64,000 nucleotides of DNA. It comes from Cladocopium goreaui (taxonomy: Eukaryota; Sar; Dinophyceae; Suessiales; Symbiodiniaceae). Below are positions 32,481-42,567 of the stretch, piece after piece. Within the stretch, counting starts at the first letter, position 1, and each line of letters opens with the position of its first letter. The notes under the pieces were generated by a model. That model was not told the origin of the DNA and searched no databases. It saw nothing but the letters and a program-made list of their open reading frames with translations. A program made the position numbers and the translations under genes. Location of the stretch: contig CAMXCT020000808.1 of NCBI GenBank assembly GCA_947184155.2, forward strand, positions 57,501 to 121,500, in the 5' to 3' direction.

Positions 32481-35400
32481 GGCTCCACTTGCGTTTCCGG
32501 GGACGCCGGCTTGGGGCGTCTGCCGGATTGTCCTTCGTGTGGACGTACGCCCACACCACATGACAATTGGTAGCAAGAAGCAACGAGTTGATGCGAAGGA
32601 GGGACCGTTTCAATTTGAGGCTGCTGGATCTGCCTCTGCTAAGAGAGTGCAGACAAACAAGAGAATCAATCAAATGAACAAACTTGGAATTTAAGGTACC
32701 TTGCTTTTCAATCCTCCACCGCATTGCGGTAAGCACGGCACGCATCTCCAATACGTTTATGTGTTCAGACACATCCCGCCATTTCCATCCTGTGATGGTT
32801 TTCCAAACCCAGAGTTTGGCCGGAACGCTAGCTCGTAGCCTGTGATACTTGACCTGATCTTCTGATGAAGATTGCAACATCAAATCTTCACCTTTAATGC
32901 TAACCAAAGTAAGCAGCTTGGAGACCAAAAGCCCTTCATTTCGGGACACGGACACCTTCTTCCCCACCTTCATGAGAGGTCTTTGAAGGAAAGTTTGAAA
33001 ATCTGAAGTGCATCCTGGAGAAGTTCGGTTAAAAATTTCTTGGGTGGAGAGAGATGGGTTTAATCCCAGAACCAACCCCAGTTGCGCAAGCAACCAAGCA
33101 ATGACCGTCACGTTCCATGAATTACCGATCAGGCTTAGCCTACAGTCCGTATGGGCCTCACTTCCTTGGTGTTGTTTTCCCATGCACATCATGGTATAGT
33201 TCCGTGGGAAGCCCATGATGACCTCCCGCTCTTCAATGCTCGGAACTCGAAGAAGGCCCTGCTTGTTGACGAGGCAAAATGCAGAACGGTATTGATAAGG
33301 AGGGAAGCGAAATTTATCTTCGACCCACCTAGTTCGTTCATCTTTGGTGCATTGCTGAAGGCCGGCGGGTTTATAACCAGGACTGCTCCGAGGACGGGCC
33401 GTAGTAAAAGTAGCCAGGGGATCAGGGGAAAACTTGGACCAACCAGGCAGCAGGAAATCGGAAGCGACAAGGGAGGCTTTCAGTTCTACAGAACGACGAC
33501 CATCTTCAGAGACCACCAAAGACGCCCCCTGTGACTGCAAAAGTTCCCAATCAATCCAGTACAATCTAGGACGCCGGGCCAAGGAGACCCCTTGAGCATC
33601 CACGAACCACGGCTGGTCACCAAAGTCCTTTGACATAATGTCTTGATCCTCCTGATCCATTGAGGCCACAGACTCCATCAGAGTGCGTACTTGCGCCCAT
33701 GGAAAAGCCCGCTTGACCAGGTCACGGATCCTAGACACATGAACAAATAGGCAACTCCGCGCATCTCTGAGAGCTCCCTTTCGCCCCGCATTGAGTCCAC
33801 TAACCCCCTGGCAGGGCGGTCCCGCTCCAATGACCACTAACCCCGCCTGGGAAAACTTCATAGCCCAAGATCTAACCATGTCCTGATCCACCTGCGTAAC
33901 ATCCTCAACACGTAGAGAGTTCGGGAAGCGGGCCTCCACCACTCGAGCAGCCTGGTCGTTCTTCTCCACACTCACGTGCCCCACAATGTTCCAACCTAGT
34001 GCATCTACTGCCACTCGGAGGGCAGCGATGCCATCGAACAGGCCTATGGTAAACACCTGGGTGACATCGGCTGGTTCAACAAGGTCTCCTCGCACAGCAC
34101 ACTGCGCCGCCATGCAACCCACAGGAGAAGCCCGCACGGATGCGGTAACTCCACCCCCCGTCTTGGAAGCGTCACTAGCAGTAACGACTTTTGAAACTGT
34201 ACACCGAAAGTCCATAAAAGCAAGGGGTATCAATCCTAAAAATCTAGCCAATTCCAACTTCACTTCCTTTGGAATGGGAAGTCGGATGACTGGAGGGTAG
34301 TTCTCAAAGATCACAATGAATTTCCACAAAGCGTTCAAACAGCCAAGTAGAGGTCGTCTAAACATGGCCAGGTAAACAAGGCCACCACCCACTACTTGGG
34401 CTTGCTTCTGAGAGCAGGCTCCCATCTCCAGCAAACTTTTAGTCAGGAGGGCGTAGCGTAGCACCTTCTCCGGCTTTGGATAGGCTAATCCGGCCACACC
34501 ATCCACCACTGCACCTTGCACATCTGCAAGGGTCGCAGATGACACAGCCTTCTTGGGATGTCGCGGGACACCCAGAAGGGCATACTCCTCCCGGAGACAG
34601 GACACTAAGGGAGAGACCGTCCCAGCTACTGCAGAAGCCACAGTGCGCGAGACCTTCATCAACTCATCGAAATTGTCCAAATAGATCCGGAACAGCGGGT
34701 TTCCCGAAGAAAAAGTCTTGTCCTTTCTGATTTCCAGTTCACCGCCCATACGGGCGCGACCCAGGGCTCGTCGCGTGATGAACCTGTGCACATGCTGCGC
34801 CAGGCTCACACTGTTTTTGAAACCCATTGGTAACACCGCGGCACATGGATACCACTTGCCCGTCTTTTCTCCAGACAGCCGGGGCGGCAGAGGCCGATTA
34901 AAGGCCATCAACGGGTACCAGGCCGGCGGCAACCGGAAAATATAAAAGAAGCATCGAACGTCTTCACTGGAAATGAGCAAATCCTCATGCGGCATCAAGC
35001 CTAGAGGTGACATGCTGGCCCAGGAAGGCAACGTAGCAATATCGCTATCCAAACTCCTCACCAGCCGGTTTGCTGGGATGAGGTTCATAATAAGTCGCAT
35101 GACCTCAAACTCACCCTCGAATTCATGCTTTGAAACTCCAAATAGCCCATTTAGGACTAACTTACCATCCACTTTGTACACTTCGTCTTCATGGATCTTC
35201 GCAAAAACTCCCCTTTGCAGGAGATTCTCACAGAGGGTCTCCCAGTGTTCGGGAGCTACCATCACTTTTGGAGGTCTAGTGTACATTTGGTCTCCAGGAT
35301 CAAGAAGATACTTATTGGAGCTTAAAACAAATTCACGCGAGCCAAGTTCAACTACTTCTTCTAACGGGACGTTTCCTACTTCAGTCGGGAGTGCAGGAGC

Positions 35401-36165
35401 TAAATTCTCCCACCGGATACTTTGTGCGCAAAGAACTTCCTCCCCTCTGTATACTATTCCTCTTACTTTGAAGAATTCCTCCCACGTGACGGGAGGAGCA
35501 CGGTCTTTCCACTCCTGAACCCTACGGCAATCCTTCAGCAAGTTTTTCAAAATCTTGTGCTGGAAAGGTGACATGGGTCTAGCAGAAGACAGTCCTTCAC
35601 CATTCAAAGAATTGAGGGACAAAACTAACGACCTCAACAGAGCTAAGACAGGGGGAGACTCATGAGGGAAACACTGACTCAGGGCAGGAAAAGACGAGGG
35701 CAAGGGGAAAACCTTACCCGTGGGCTTGACCTTGCTGAGAACTTCGACGAAACCGCCAATCCTACCCTGAAGCCACATCCCTATATCTCCCATCCCTATC
35801 AAACCCTGCTCACATGGCTGCAGCTCTTTTTCCGCGGCGGCCCGGCCCAAGCCTGGGCAATCTGGCGCGATGACGTCCTCCGTCTCCAGTGAAAAACTTT
35901 CTGTACACAAGGGCACGGTAGGAGCAGTGGCAGCTACTCCAATTGTGCGGTGAAACCTCTTCTGCAGGAGCATCCCATCTCCCTTCATAGTCTCTTCATC
36001 TAAAGCCCTCTTTGACGGCACATCCAAAGGAATTGTTGTAAAGTCGTCCCAAGTGTCCTCTCGTGAGAATGCTCCTCTACTTTTTTGTTCCTCTCTCAAC
36101 ACCTCCTCGCAGGAGGCCTCCTCCACATCAGAGCCTCTTTTCTGGTCTTTGAAGCTCCTCATCAT
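32461..36165 (-). CDS. Retroelement polyprotein: RT, RNase H, C5 DNA methyltransferase
   Basis: 1,234 residues from the ATG pair at 36160-36165, 20 bp after the gag stop. The frame is open further up (to 37053), but that part overlaps gag and is low complexity. RT: Asp402, LPMG 445-448, YLDN 495-498 in place of YxDD. RNase H begins at Asp665 (TASDAS). The methyltransferase follows: FDGIAAL (motif I) about 706-712, PPCQ with catalytic Cys785 (IV), ESV 831-833 (VI), RPRLYW 865-870 (VIII), GNS 1014-1016 (X). RNase H then resumes (HINVLEMRAV with Glu1140, Asp1167, and KDNPADAPSR to about 1220). The DNMT thus interrupts RNase H. It would methylate cytosine, perhaps the element's own DNA. Confidence 0.95.
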   Translation of the reverse strand: MMRSFKDQKRGSDVEEASCEEVLREEQKSRGAFSREDTWDDFTTIPLDVPSKRALDEETMKGDGMLLQKRFHRTIGVAATAPTVPLCTESFSLETEDVIAPDCPGLGRAAAEKELQPCEQGLIGMGDIGMWLQGRIGGFVEVLSKVKPTGKVFPLPSSFPALSQCFPHESPPVLALLRSLVLSLNSLNGEGLSSARPMSPFQHKILKNLLKDCRRVQEWKDRAPPVTWEEFFKVRGIVYRGEEVLCAQSIRWENLAPALPTEVGNVPLEEVVELGSREFVLSSNKYLLDPGDQMYTRPPKVMVAPEHWETLCENLLQRGVFAKIHEDEVYKVDGKLVLNGLFGVSKHEFEGEFEVMRLIMNLIPANRLVRSLDSDIATLPSWASMSPLGLMPHEDLLISSEDVRCFFYIFRLPPAWYPLMAFNRPLPPRLSGEKTGKWYPCAAVLPMGFKNSVSLAQHVHRFITRRALGRARMGGELEIRKDKTFSSGNPLFRIYLDNFDELMKVSRTVASAVAGTVSPLVSCLREEYALLGVPRHPKKAVSSATLADVQGAVVDGVAGLAYPKPEKVLRYALLTKSLLEMGACSQKQAQVVGGGLVYLAMFRRPLLGCLNALWKFIVIFENYPPVIRLPIPKEVKLELARFLGLIPLAFMDFRCTVSKVVTASDASKTGGGVTASVRASPVGCMAAQCAVRGDLVEPADVTQVFTIGLFDGIAALRVAVDALGWNIVGHVSVEKNDQAARVVEARFPNSLRVEDVTQVDQDMVRSWAMKFSQAGLVVIGAGPPCQGVSGLNAGRKGALRDARSCLFVHVSRIRDLVKRAFPWAQVRTLMESVASMDQEDQDIMSKDFGDQPWFVDAQGVSLARRPRLYWIDWELLQSQGASLVVSEDGRRSVELKASLVASDFLLPGWSKFSPDPLATFTTARPRSSPGYKPAGLQQCTKDERTRWVEDKFRFPPYQYRSAFCLVNKQGLLRVPSIEEREVIMGFPRNYTMMCMGKQHQGSEAHTDCRLSLIGNSWNVTVIAWLLAQLGLVLGLNPSLSTQEIFNRTSPGCTSDFQTFLQRPLMKVGKKVSVSRNEGLLVSKLLTLVSIKGEDLMLQSSSEDQVKYHRLRASVPAKLWVWKTITGWKWRDVSEHINVLEMRAVLTAMRWRIEKQGTLNSKFVHLIDSLVCLHSLSRGRSSSLKLKRSLLRINSLLLATNCHVVWAYVHTKDNPADAPSRRPRKRKWSHAEKAS

Positions 36166-36185
36166 CTTCTTTCTCTCTCCCACTC

Positions 36186-37550
36186 TCAGGAGCTTTTCCT
36201 CACCTCCTCCTTTGCTTTTCCTTTTCCCTTCTCTCCTTTTCCTTTGTCTTTGTCTTTGGTCTTTCCTTTCCCCCGACCTTTGTCCCAAGGGGATGCTGAC
36301 CCCCGGGCCTGGGCGTCGAGCTTCGACTCCTTGACCGCAACCTGGACCTCTGCCCGGGTCGAGATCGTCGCATCGAGGGTGGGAGTTATTTCCACCTTTT
36401 GAGCCATTCCCCAGGCTTGACCACCCAGCACTAGCTCCAGGCTCTTTAAACGTTGAGCCACACAATCGACCCCTTCCGCTACTCGTCCTTGCAGGAGCAA
36501 GTCTCCAATGTGGCTCAATGTCACTATCTCTCGAAGGATGCCGCCTGATCCCTTCGGAGCCAAATGCATCCTGGCATATTGGCTCATCAATGGAGGCAGC
36601 GACGTTTCGTCCATCGACCATGTCGAGCCGCCCTCCTGGAGCACGTATTGTTTCATGCTCTGGATGGCGGAGGAGGCCAGAACTCCTGGCCCCAGCGTCG
36701 AGATTTTCTGTATCTTCGACCTGTCCTCCATAATGCCTTCCACCTCTTCGTCCGTCGATGAGCTTGTTGACGTCTTCGACGAGGTGCTTGACGAGTCCTT
36801 GGTTTTTCGAAGTCTCTTCTTGACCTTCCGAACGACCTTTTTCCTCGTCCGGGGGTCGGGGTCGAGGCCGGTACCCTTGAACAGATCCTTCAACGGCTTT
36901 TTGGCTACGCTCTTGCCGCCATATTTCACGGGAGCCCTCTTTTCTCCCTCTTCCTTTTTCTCCTTCTTTTTCTTCTTCTTTTTCTTTGGAGTTTGCGAGG
37001 GTGAGGACGCTGACGGTACTTTCTCTTCTCCTCCTCTTCTGCGGTTCGCCCATTCTTCTTGAACCCTCCGTAATGGAGCGTTCTCGTCAGCTGTGACCAG
37101 GTTGACCTCCCAGGTCTTGGCAGCCTCCTCACCCAACTTGCGCAAAGAACGCAAGTGAACCAGGTCAGCGTTCACTCTTTTTCCGTCACAGTCACCCTTG
37201 CACAGGTGGGCGCGGATAATAGCAGGAGACTGGGCTGAGGCGTGTTTCAGCAATGCCTCTGACTGAGTACCGGTGACTTCCACCTGGGCCTCAGCTTCGC
37301 CGTCCTCCAACACCACCCTTTGGACCTTACCTGCCCACTTGCACGTCTCCTCAAAGCAAGTGCTTTCCTCACTTGCAATCCAATGGCCTCTGCACAAGGC
37401 CGTTAGCGGGAGTTGCTGGGCGCTAACAACGTCTCCTCTGTTGTATACCACCCCAATGTCCTCCCTTTCACTCCCACGATCGGGAGCCCGCTCAACAGCG
37501 GTGGCAGGCCTACGCCTAGGTGGCCCTGCAGCGGCCGGCCTCCTTCTCAT
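36186..37550 (-). CDS. Gag-like protein
   Basis: 454 residues. Its ATG overlaps the preceding stop as ATGA (37547-37550), suggesting coupled translation. N-terminal part with scattered Cys (CRGHW, CFEETCKW, HLCKGDC); a poly-Lys/Glu stretch at about 190-205; Ser/Thr-rich 255-270; a helical region ending VAQRLKSLELVLGG; and a Lys/Gly-rich tail (GKGKTKDKDKGKG). No CCHC zinc knuckle, so nucleic-acid binding would rest on the basic tail. Position between ORF1 and pol and the composition support a structural role; no sequence match is claimed. Confidence 0.72.
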   Translation of the reverse strand: MRRRPAAAGPPRRRPATAVERAPDRGSEREDIGVVYNRGDVVSAQQLPLTALCRGHWIASEESTCFEETCKWAGKVQRVVLEDGEAEAQVEVTGTQSEALLKHASAQSPAIIRAHLCKGDCDGKRVNADLVHLRSLRKLGEEAAKTWEVNLVTADENAPLRRVQEEWANRRRGGEEKVPSASSPSQTPKKKKKKKKEKKEEGEKRAPVKYGGKSVAKKPLKDLFKGTGLDPDPRTRKKVVRKVKKRLRKTKDSSSTSSKTSTSSSTDEEVEGIMEDRSKIQKISTLGPGVLASSAIQSMKQYVLQEGGSTWSMDETSLPPLMSQYARMHLAPKGSGGILREIVTLSHIGDLLLQGRVAEGVDCVAQRLKSLELVLGGQAWGMAQKVEITPTLDATISTRAEVQVAVKESKLDAQARGSASPWDKGRGKGKTKDKDKGKGEKGKGKAKEEVRKSS

Positions 37551-38006
37551 CCACCTCGGGTCTTGCGATCTGCTTTGCGGTCCTCGTCCAATCCGTACAG
37601 CCTGATGTCTTGATTTCGGGCTCTCCTCTTCACGCCCTTCGATTTCCTCTCACCCCACACGGGCCACCTCCACCGAGGGGCTGGACCGCCAAAAACACCT
37701 GGCGGCGGCTCAGTAGGAACCGTGGGCCTAGGTGGCAGCCTAGGCTCTGGCGGAGGCAGACGGCTCCCAGGGATCTCCAACCGATATTGATCGCTGTCCC
37801 TTCTGCGCTCTGTTCTCCCCCTCTCAGGAGATGACCTGGCCTCTCTCCTTCTAGGTTGTTCCTCCCTCCTCCGGGAGTGTGACCTTCTCCTACGCTCAGG
37901 AGACTTTGACAACCTCCTCTTCTTCTCCTCTCGGCGGCTGCGGTCCCTCCCACGCTCAGGAGTCCTCCTACCGCGGGCCACTCTCCCACTCTCAGGAGAT
38001 CTCTTC
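37547..38006 (-). CDS. SR-rich continuation of ORF1, no own ATG
   Basis: A frame open from within the ORF1 A-rich tail (about 38030) to TGA at 37547, reading RSPESGRVARGRRTPERGRD and further Arg/Ser repeats, then proline-rich sequence. It starts in a frame +1 to ORF1 and carries on the same SPER composition, so ORF1 and this segment are probably one protein broken by one base in an AAAAAG run. The end overlaps gag's ATG. Confidence 0.6.
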
Positions 38007-38780
38007 TCACTTCTTTTTCTTTTTCCTTTCTGACGATTTTGCCTTCCTCTTATTCTTTCCCTCTGGACTTCGCTCTTTCTTGGGACTCCTACGCTCAGGA
38101 GTTAAAACTTTACGACTAAGGCTGGGACTTCGGCCTCTACCTCTAGGGCTTTTCACTGAATCCTCAACTTCAGTTTCCTCAGCCTCTGAAGGACACGTAT
38201 CTTGAGACTCCTCAGCTTTGACAGCTTCTTCCCCGCAAACCTTCTCCTTTGGATTCCTTTGCTGCCGTGACTTTGCCGATGCCGTATGTGACCCTTTTTC
38301 CTTTGATTTTTTGCTTTTCTTCTTGTCTTTTTTCTTTGACTTCTTTTCCTTTGGATGACCTTCTTCTTCCTGGCCACTCTCTCTTGCACTCTTAGGGGCC
38401 TGTTCACTCTTGGCCTCCCCTCGAGCTGGGGCTTCTGTCTCCTTCTTCTCCTCCTTGACAGCCTCTCCCGCGCCTGCCAGCGCCGGAGGCTTCGCCGGGG
38501 GGGCTTTGGAGCTAGCCTCAGCTAGCGCTATATCAGCCTCACTCCCCGGTGCCTCCCTCAGACGGGAGGTATCAGCAGAGCCACCTGCTGCCACAGGAGC
38601 CCTGCCTGGTACGCCCTCAGCCAAATCCAGGAGCTCCACAAAAAGGTCCCGGACGCGCTGGAGGGCCACACTACGAAAACTGTCCGACCTATCAGGAGCA
38701 ACAAGGAGGTACCCCACTCGGCGCCACGTGTGGCACAAGGCGCACACGCAACTGAGCAGGGGATGCTCCACGCCACTCAT
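38007..38780 (-). CDS. Retroelement ORF1, Lys/Glu- and SR-rich
   Basis: 257 residues from the ATG at 38778-38780, directly after repeat A1 (an upstream GTG at 38819 is in frame). A short Cys-containing N-terminus (SCVCALCHTWRR) is followed by alanine-rich, then KKSKKKDKKKSKK and SPER repeats. Probably a disordered nucleic-acid-binding protein. The frame ends in KKKKK-stop, where the +1 frame continues the same composition. Confidence 0.65.
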   Translation of the reverse strand: MSGVEHPLLSCVCALCHTWRRVGYLLVAPDRSDSFRSVALQRVRDLFVELLDLAEGVPGRAPVAAGGSADTSRLREAPGSEADIALAEASSKAPPAKPPALAGAGEAVKEEKKETEAPARGEAKSEQAPKSARESGQEEEGHPKEKKSKKKDKKKSKKSKEKGSHTASAKSRQQRNPKEKVCGEEAVKAEESQDTCPSEAEETEVEDSVKSPRGRGRSPSLSRKVLTPERRSPKKERSPEGKNKRKAKSSERKKKKK

Positions 38781-38782
38781 TC

Positions 38783-38852
38783 CCTTGAAGCCGAAACTGC
38801 GGATGAGTCGGGCAATCACCGTGTTCGTCTTTAAGCACGGGGGCGTACAACC
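38783..38852 (-). repeat. Split repeat A1, 5' end of element
   Basis: 70 bp, identical to A2. It starts GGTTGTACGCCCCCGTGC on the element strand and borders an AT repeat. Confidence 0.97.
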
Positions 38853-38929
38853 ATAATATATATATATATATATTCGTATATATATATATATAAATTATAT
38901 ATATATGTATTATTATTATTATGATACGG

Positions 38930-39062
38930 TTATTAAGTCGGCTTCAATCAATTGATTTAACCAACAAACAGTTGGGTCGGTCAGCACCTGGATGAAACTC
39001 ACTCTTCGCAGTGTGATTTGACAGAAGTCTCGAGCGGCGGAGCACAAGGCAACGGCTTTAAC
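38930..39062 (-). CDS. Possible exon, unknown protein
   Basis: Minus frame AVALCSAARDFCQITLRRVS then FIQVLTDPTVCW. Reasonable peptide with G/C-biased codons, but splice sites are not clear. Adjacent to the retroelement. Confidence 0.28.
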
Positions 39063-39159
39063 TTTTAACAACAGTTGTGTTATAACAAATTGAAATAGCA
39101 ATAACAAATAGAAAATTGCTTTCAACAAATTGTTGTGTTAGAACAAATTTCAAATGTGG

Positions 39160-39258
39160 GTATGGATCAATACCTATTAATACCATTTTTAGGGGGATGA
39201 ACATCCATTTACCAGCTATTTTGATGTTCACCAGGGGTACAAGGTTTTGACACACTGC
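39160..39258. mobile_element. Family 8 element
   Basis: Inverted orientation relative to the copy at 44030: GTATGGATCAATACC ... GTTTTGACACACTGC. Confidence 0.8.
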
Positions 39259-39382
39259 CATGTGTGTTTTAACAAGTATCTTCAGGTTGTGTTATGACAA
39301 ATCTACTGGGTTTTTCATGGTTTTCCAGTAGAAATTGCTTATTAACAAGATGGCCAAGCAATTCTTCGATGGACATTGCACA

Positions 39383-39486
39383 TACCCTCTGGTAAACTAA
39401 CATAGCTATGGAAAATCACCATGTTTAATGGGAAAATCAACTATAAATGGCCATTTTCAATAGCTATGTTAAATTACCAGAGGGTA
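39383..39486. mobile_element. Family 1 inverted-repeat element
   Basis: TACCCTCTGGTAAACTAAC ... GTTAAATTACCAGAGGGTA. Confidence 0.92.
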
Positions 39487-39489
39487 ACC

Positions 39490-41900
39490 ACGACCTTCAT
39501 TAAAAAGAAAAACACCCAACACCAATATCCACGTTGTAACGACTGGGTGTTTGCGATTCTCTGTGTGGACTTGGGATGCAACTTGACCAACAATGTTTGC
39601 GACCACCAAACAGGTGTTGTATATTGACTACTTTTTGCTGACAAGTTTCCAATAGCCCTCATCATAGGCAGAGACCCCCGAGGGATTTGCTTGACATCCA
39701 ACCTGCAAACCACCAACTGGGAACTAATCAAAATCAATCCACTATAATTATCAAAACACAACTCCCAAAAATGGGTCAACTGTATTTCAAACCATGTTCA
39801 ACGCCCTCGTTTTGGGGTTCCTGACTGTTTCTGAATTTCGATCCAAATTTGTGCAACTGGAAACAGACAGCTTGCCTCGTAGCCGAATTCTGACCAAATC
39901 GCATTGCATTTCCTTAGAAAGCGCCAACAGAGTTCACACTGAAAAATGCAGCATGACCTCTTGATGTTTCATCACCCTCCAACCGCGATTTCACATCTAT
40001 AGTACTATGACCTGTCAACCGCTTTCCCAAAACCGGTCCTGTTTCCATCAGCCCCTGTTGCAGTTCAGGTGCTTCACATGGTCCGGCATACCGAACGTCG
40101 CTTGACCATAGTCAAACTGGATAAACTGACCAAACTGTGACCTCAGTTCAGCTAGCTGCGGCTTGATTCAGATTGATAATTGCACTGGTGCTTTGAAATT
40201 TTGGATTTCCGAAACTGGTTCCAAAACTGGTTGGGTTCTGAAGCAGAATGTTTCAGTATTCTAACTGCTCCGTTCCAAAAAAATGTTCAGAACATTCAAG
40301 AAACAGTTGAGAGGGTTTTCATATTCGGAGTGGTTGCCACAAGAACGCCAAACGCAAACAGCAGCGCGAACTGGTCGTTGTTCTATGTTTGAAAAGAATT
40401 CACAAGATACGTTGAGCACATGTCATGTGTCCGTTTTGACGCGGGTTTCCAAAACGATGCTTTGCGGAAGCAAACATGCAGTGTGGGGCCCCAACTTCTG
40501 TTGTCTTGCGGAACTTTGCAATAGACATGTTGGGCATTTTACTAATTTGGGATTTGGATTCATTTGGTTCTGCAAAGTATGTCTAGAACTGCATCGTAGC
40601 GGTAAAGTTGGGGCCCGTACCCTTCATTCTAAATTGTTTTGAAATGGTTTTTGCAAAGGACGCCTGCAAGCAGACCCATGATAAGCGGCAAATTCAATTT
40701 TTGTGGATATAGATAGATGGATTTGTATATATATATATATACATAAAGATGTATCTATATACTTTAGCACTACCCGATAATTGATGAGATAACCAAAATT
40801 AAATAAACAAATCTCTATGCTAAAGCAGTTCCCCCTTCTGACAGCATCATAGAAAAATCCAATAGAAATGTGTCATTTATAGAGCGGGTGGTCCTCATTC
40901 ACTTTATTGAATAGTTTCTTATTGAATCATAAAAGCTAATGAATTTGCCTATTTGAATAATTGTATTTGAATATCTCACTTTATTGAATCGATAAAAGGT
41001 GATAAATGCTAGGATGATTTGAGTAAGGTTATTAAATATGTTCAATACATTCGATTATTTGAACAACAAAAGCTTCAAATGGGTTTTTGAGTTTAATGTA
41101 CGACGTACAAGCTCTTCAAGCTGCAGCAATACATACGTTTACAATGCTGCGCAGGATTGTTCTCATTGTCTTCAAATCACGAAATGTAGAAAGTTTTGTT
41201 CGAAAGTTCAAATGGCAATACAAACACCGCTAAACGCACACCGGAAAAAGAATCATAAGAAGAAAATCCTTTCTTACAAGCATTTACAAGCCCTTTCAAT
41301 TTGACACGCTGTCAATGTGAAAAGCACATCAGCATCAGAAACTTCGCTTAGCCACTCTTCGCTTTTTGCCACACTTCTGAAATATCATGAGTTTGTGGTT
41401 AGATTTTCAAGTCTGTTGAAACGCCTCAAATTGATCGACCTGCTGGTTGACAGCCCTGCTATTTATTTTCAACAATGAAAGAGCTGTGAGGAAAAGAACC
41501 ACATGGAAAAGTTTCCACGAAACATCCAAGAAAGACAGCAATATAATAACTTCGCCCACCTAGGAGAATAACACAATAAAAACAAAACGTACAAAACATC
41601 ACATGCGAGTAGCGCCGTTTCAGGGGCTCGATACTATACCAAAAAAGACCCAGCGAACCCCGTTATGTGGTGTTAGACACCTAGGTTAGACAGGGCCAAA
41701 AAATAATGATAGTAAGACCCACATAAATTGGGATGCAAAAGCGGTACAGGAAATTGGTTTTGAAAAAACATAACAAAAAATAAGCGCACAAAACGTGGAC
41801 CCCAAATTTCTCTACGAGGACTCACAGTTGGATCAATTTAGCTACGCATCAGAAAACATGAAGCAATCATTGATGCTTTCTTTCGTCCCCTTGATTTGTC
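39490..41900. other. No supported gene
   Basis: AT-rich DNA. A minus frame at 39500-39775 (SQLVVCRLDVKQIPRGSLPM...) and a few others are open but have no convincing splice sites. Simple TA repeats at 40725-40742. Confidence 0.45.
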
Positions 41901-41907
41901 AGTTAGT

Positions 41908-42435
41908 TACCCTCTGGTAAACGTTTACATAGCGAACTGGAAAGATCCACCATTTTTTTAATGGGTAAATCCACTATTTAACTATGGCCATTTTCAATGG
42001 CTATGTTAATTTACCAGTTAGTTAAGCCACGTCACGACACCTTGCCATCAGGATACCAGGATACATCACACCAGTCCAAAGGTGGTCCAGCAGGTGCATG
42101 TTTCTCTGGCAATTTGCCACAGGGCTTTGGCAAACACAGAGCCTAGATGTTTATTTTTTCCAATACCCTCTGGTAAACCTACAAAAAACGATGGAAAATC
42201 ACCATGTTCAATGGGAAAATCCACTATTTAACTATGGCCATTTTCAATGGCTATGTTAATTTACCAGTTAGTTAAGCCACACATCACACCAGTCCAAAGG
42301 TGCTTCAGCAGGTGCATGTTTCTCTGGCGGCAAAACCACAGGGCCTACCCTCTGGTAATTTAACGTAGCTATTGGAAATGGCCATAGAAATAGTTAATTT
42401 ACCCATTAAAAATGGTGATTTTCCATAGCTATTGG
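41908..42435. mobile_element. Three family 1 copies in a duplicated segment
   Basis: Copies at 41908-42024, 42164-42274 and 42346-42435. The first two end ACCAGTTAGTTAAGCCAC rather than CCAGAGGGTA and share following sequence (CACCAGTCCAAAGGTG...GCAGGTGCATGTTTCTCTGG), so element plus flank was duplicated about 250 bp apart. The third lacks its right terminus. Confidence 0.8.
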
Positions 42436-42567
42436 TTTTTTTTCAAATACAAGCAATGCAAGCAAAGAACATCTTATGAACATTACACTCCATCATGACA
42501 TGAAAATATATGAAAATTACATGTGTCTGTCATGAGGACTACGCCCAGCGTCGCCAGCACGAGCCCA

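Larger units (their letters stand above)
30840..38852 (-). mobile_element. Tyrosine-recombinase retrotransposon (DIRS/Ngaro-like) with DNA methyltransferase
   Basis: An 8.0-kb element with split direct repeats in the order A1-ORFs-B1-A2-B2, the arrangement of PAT/Ngaro-type elements. It replicates by reverse transcription to a circle and inserts by tyrosine recombinase rather than a DDE integrase. Reading order on the minus strand: SR/K-rich ORF1, gag-like ORF, polyprotein with RT, RNase H and an embedded C5-cytosine methyltransferase, then recombinase. The flanks are AT repeats on both sides (TATATTCGTATATATA), with no target duplication needed. DNMT-bearing retrotransposons are documented in Symbiodinium, so the class is known. 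Confidence 0.95.

Noticed and set aside
32461-36165. Methyltransferase as a host gene
   Set aside because: It is in one open frame with RT and RNase H between split terminal repeats, so it belongs to the element.
36166-37053. Upstream extension of the polyprotein to an ATG at 37053
   Set aside because: It overlaps the gag frame for 868 bp and has Arg/Gly/Glu low complexity; the ATG pair at 36160-36165 after the gag stop is more plausible.
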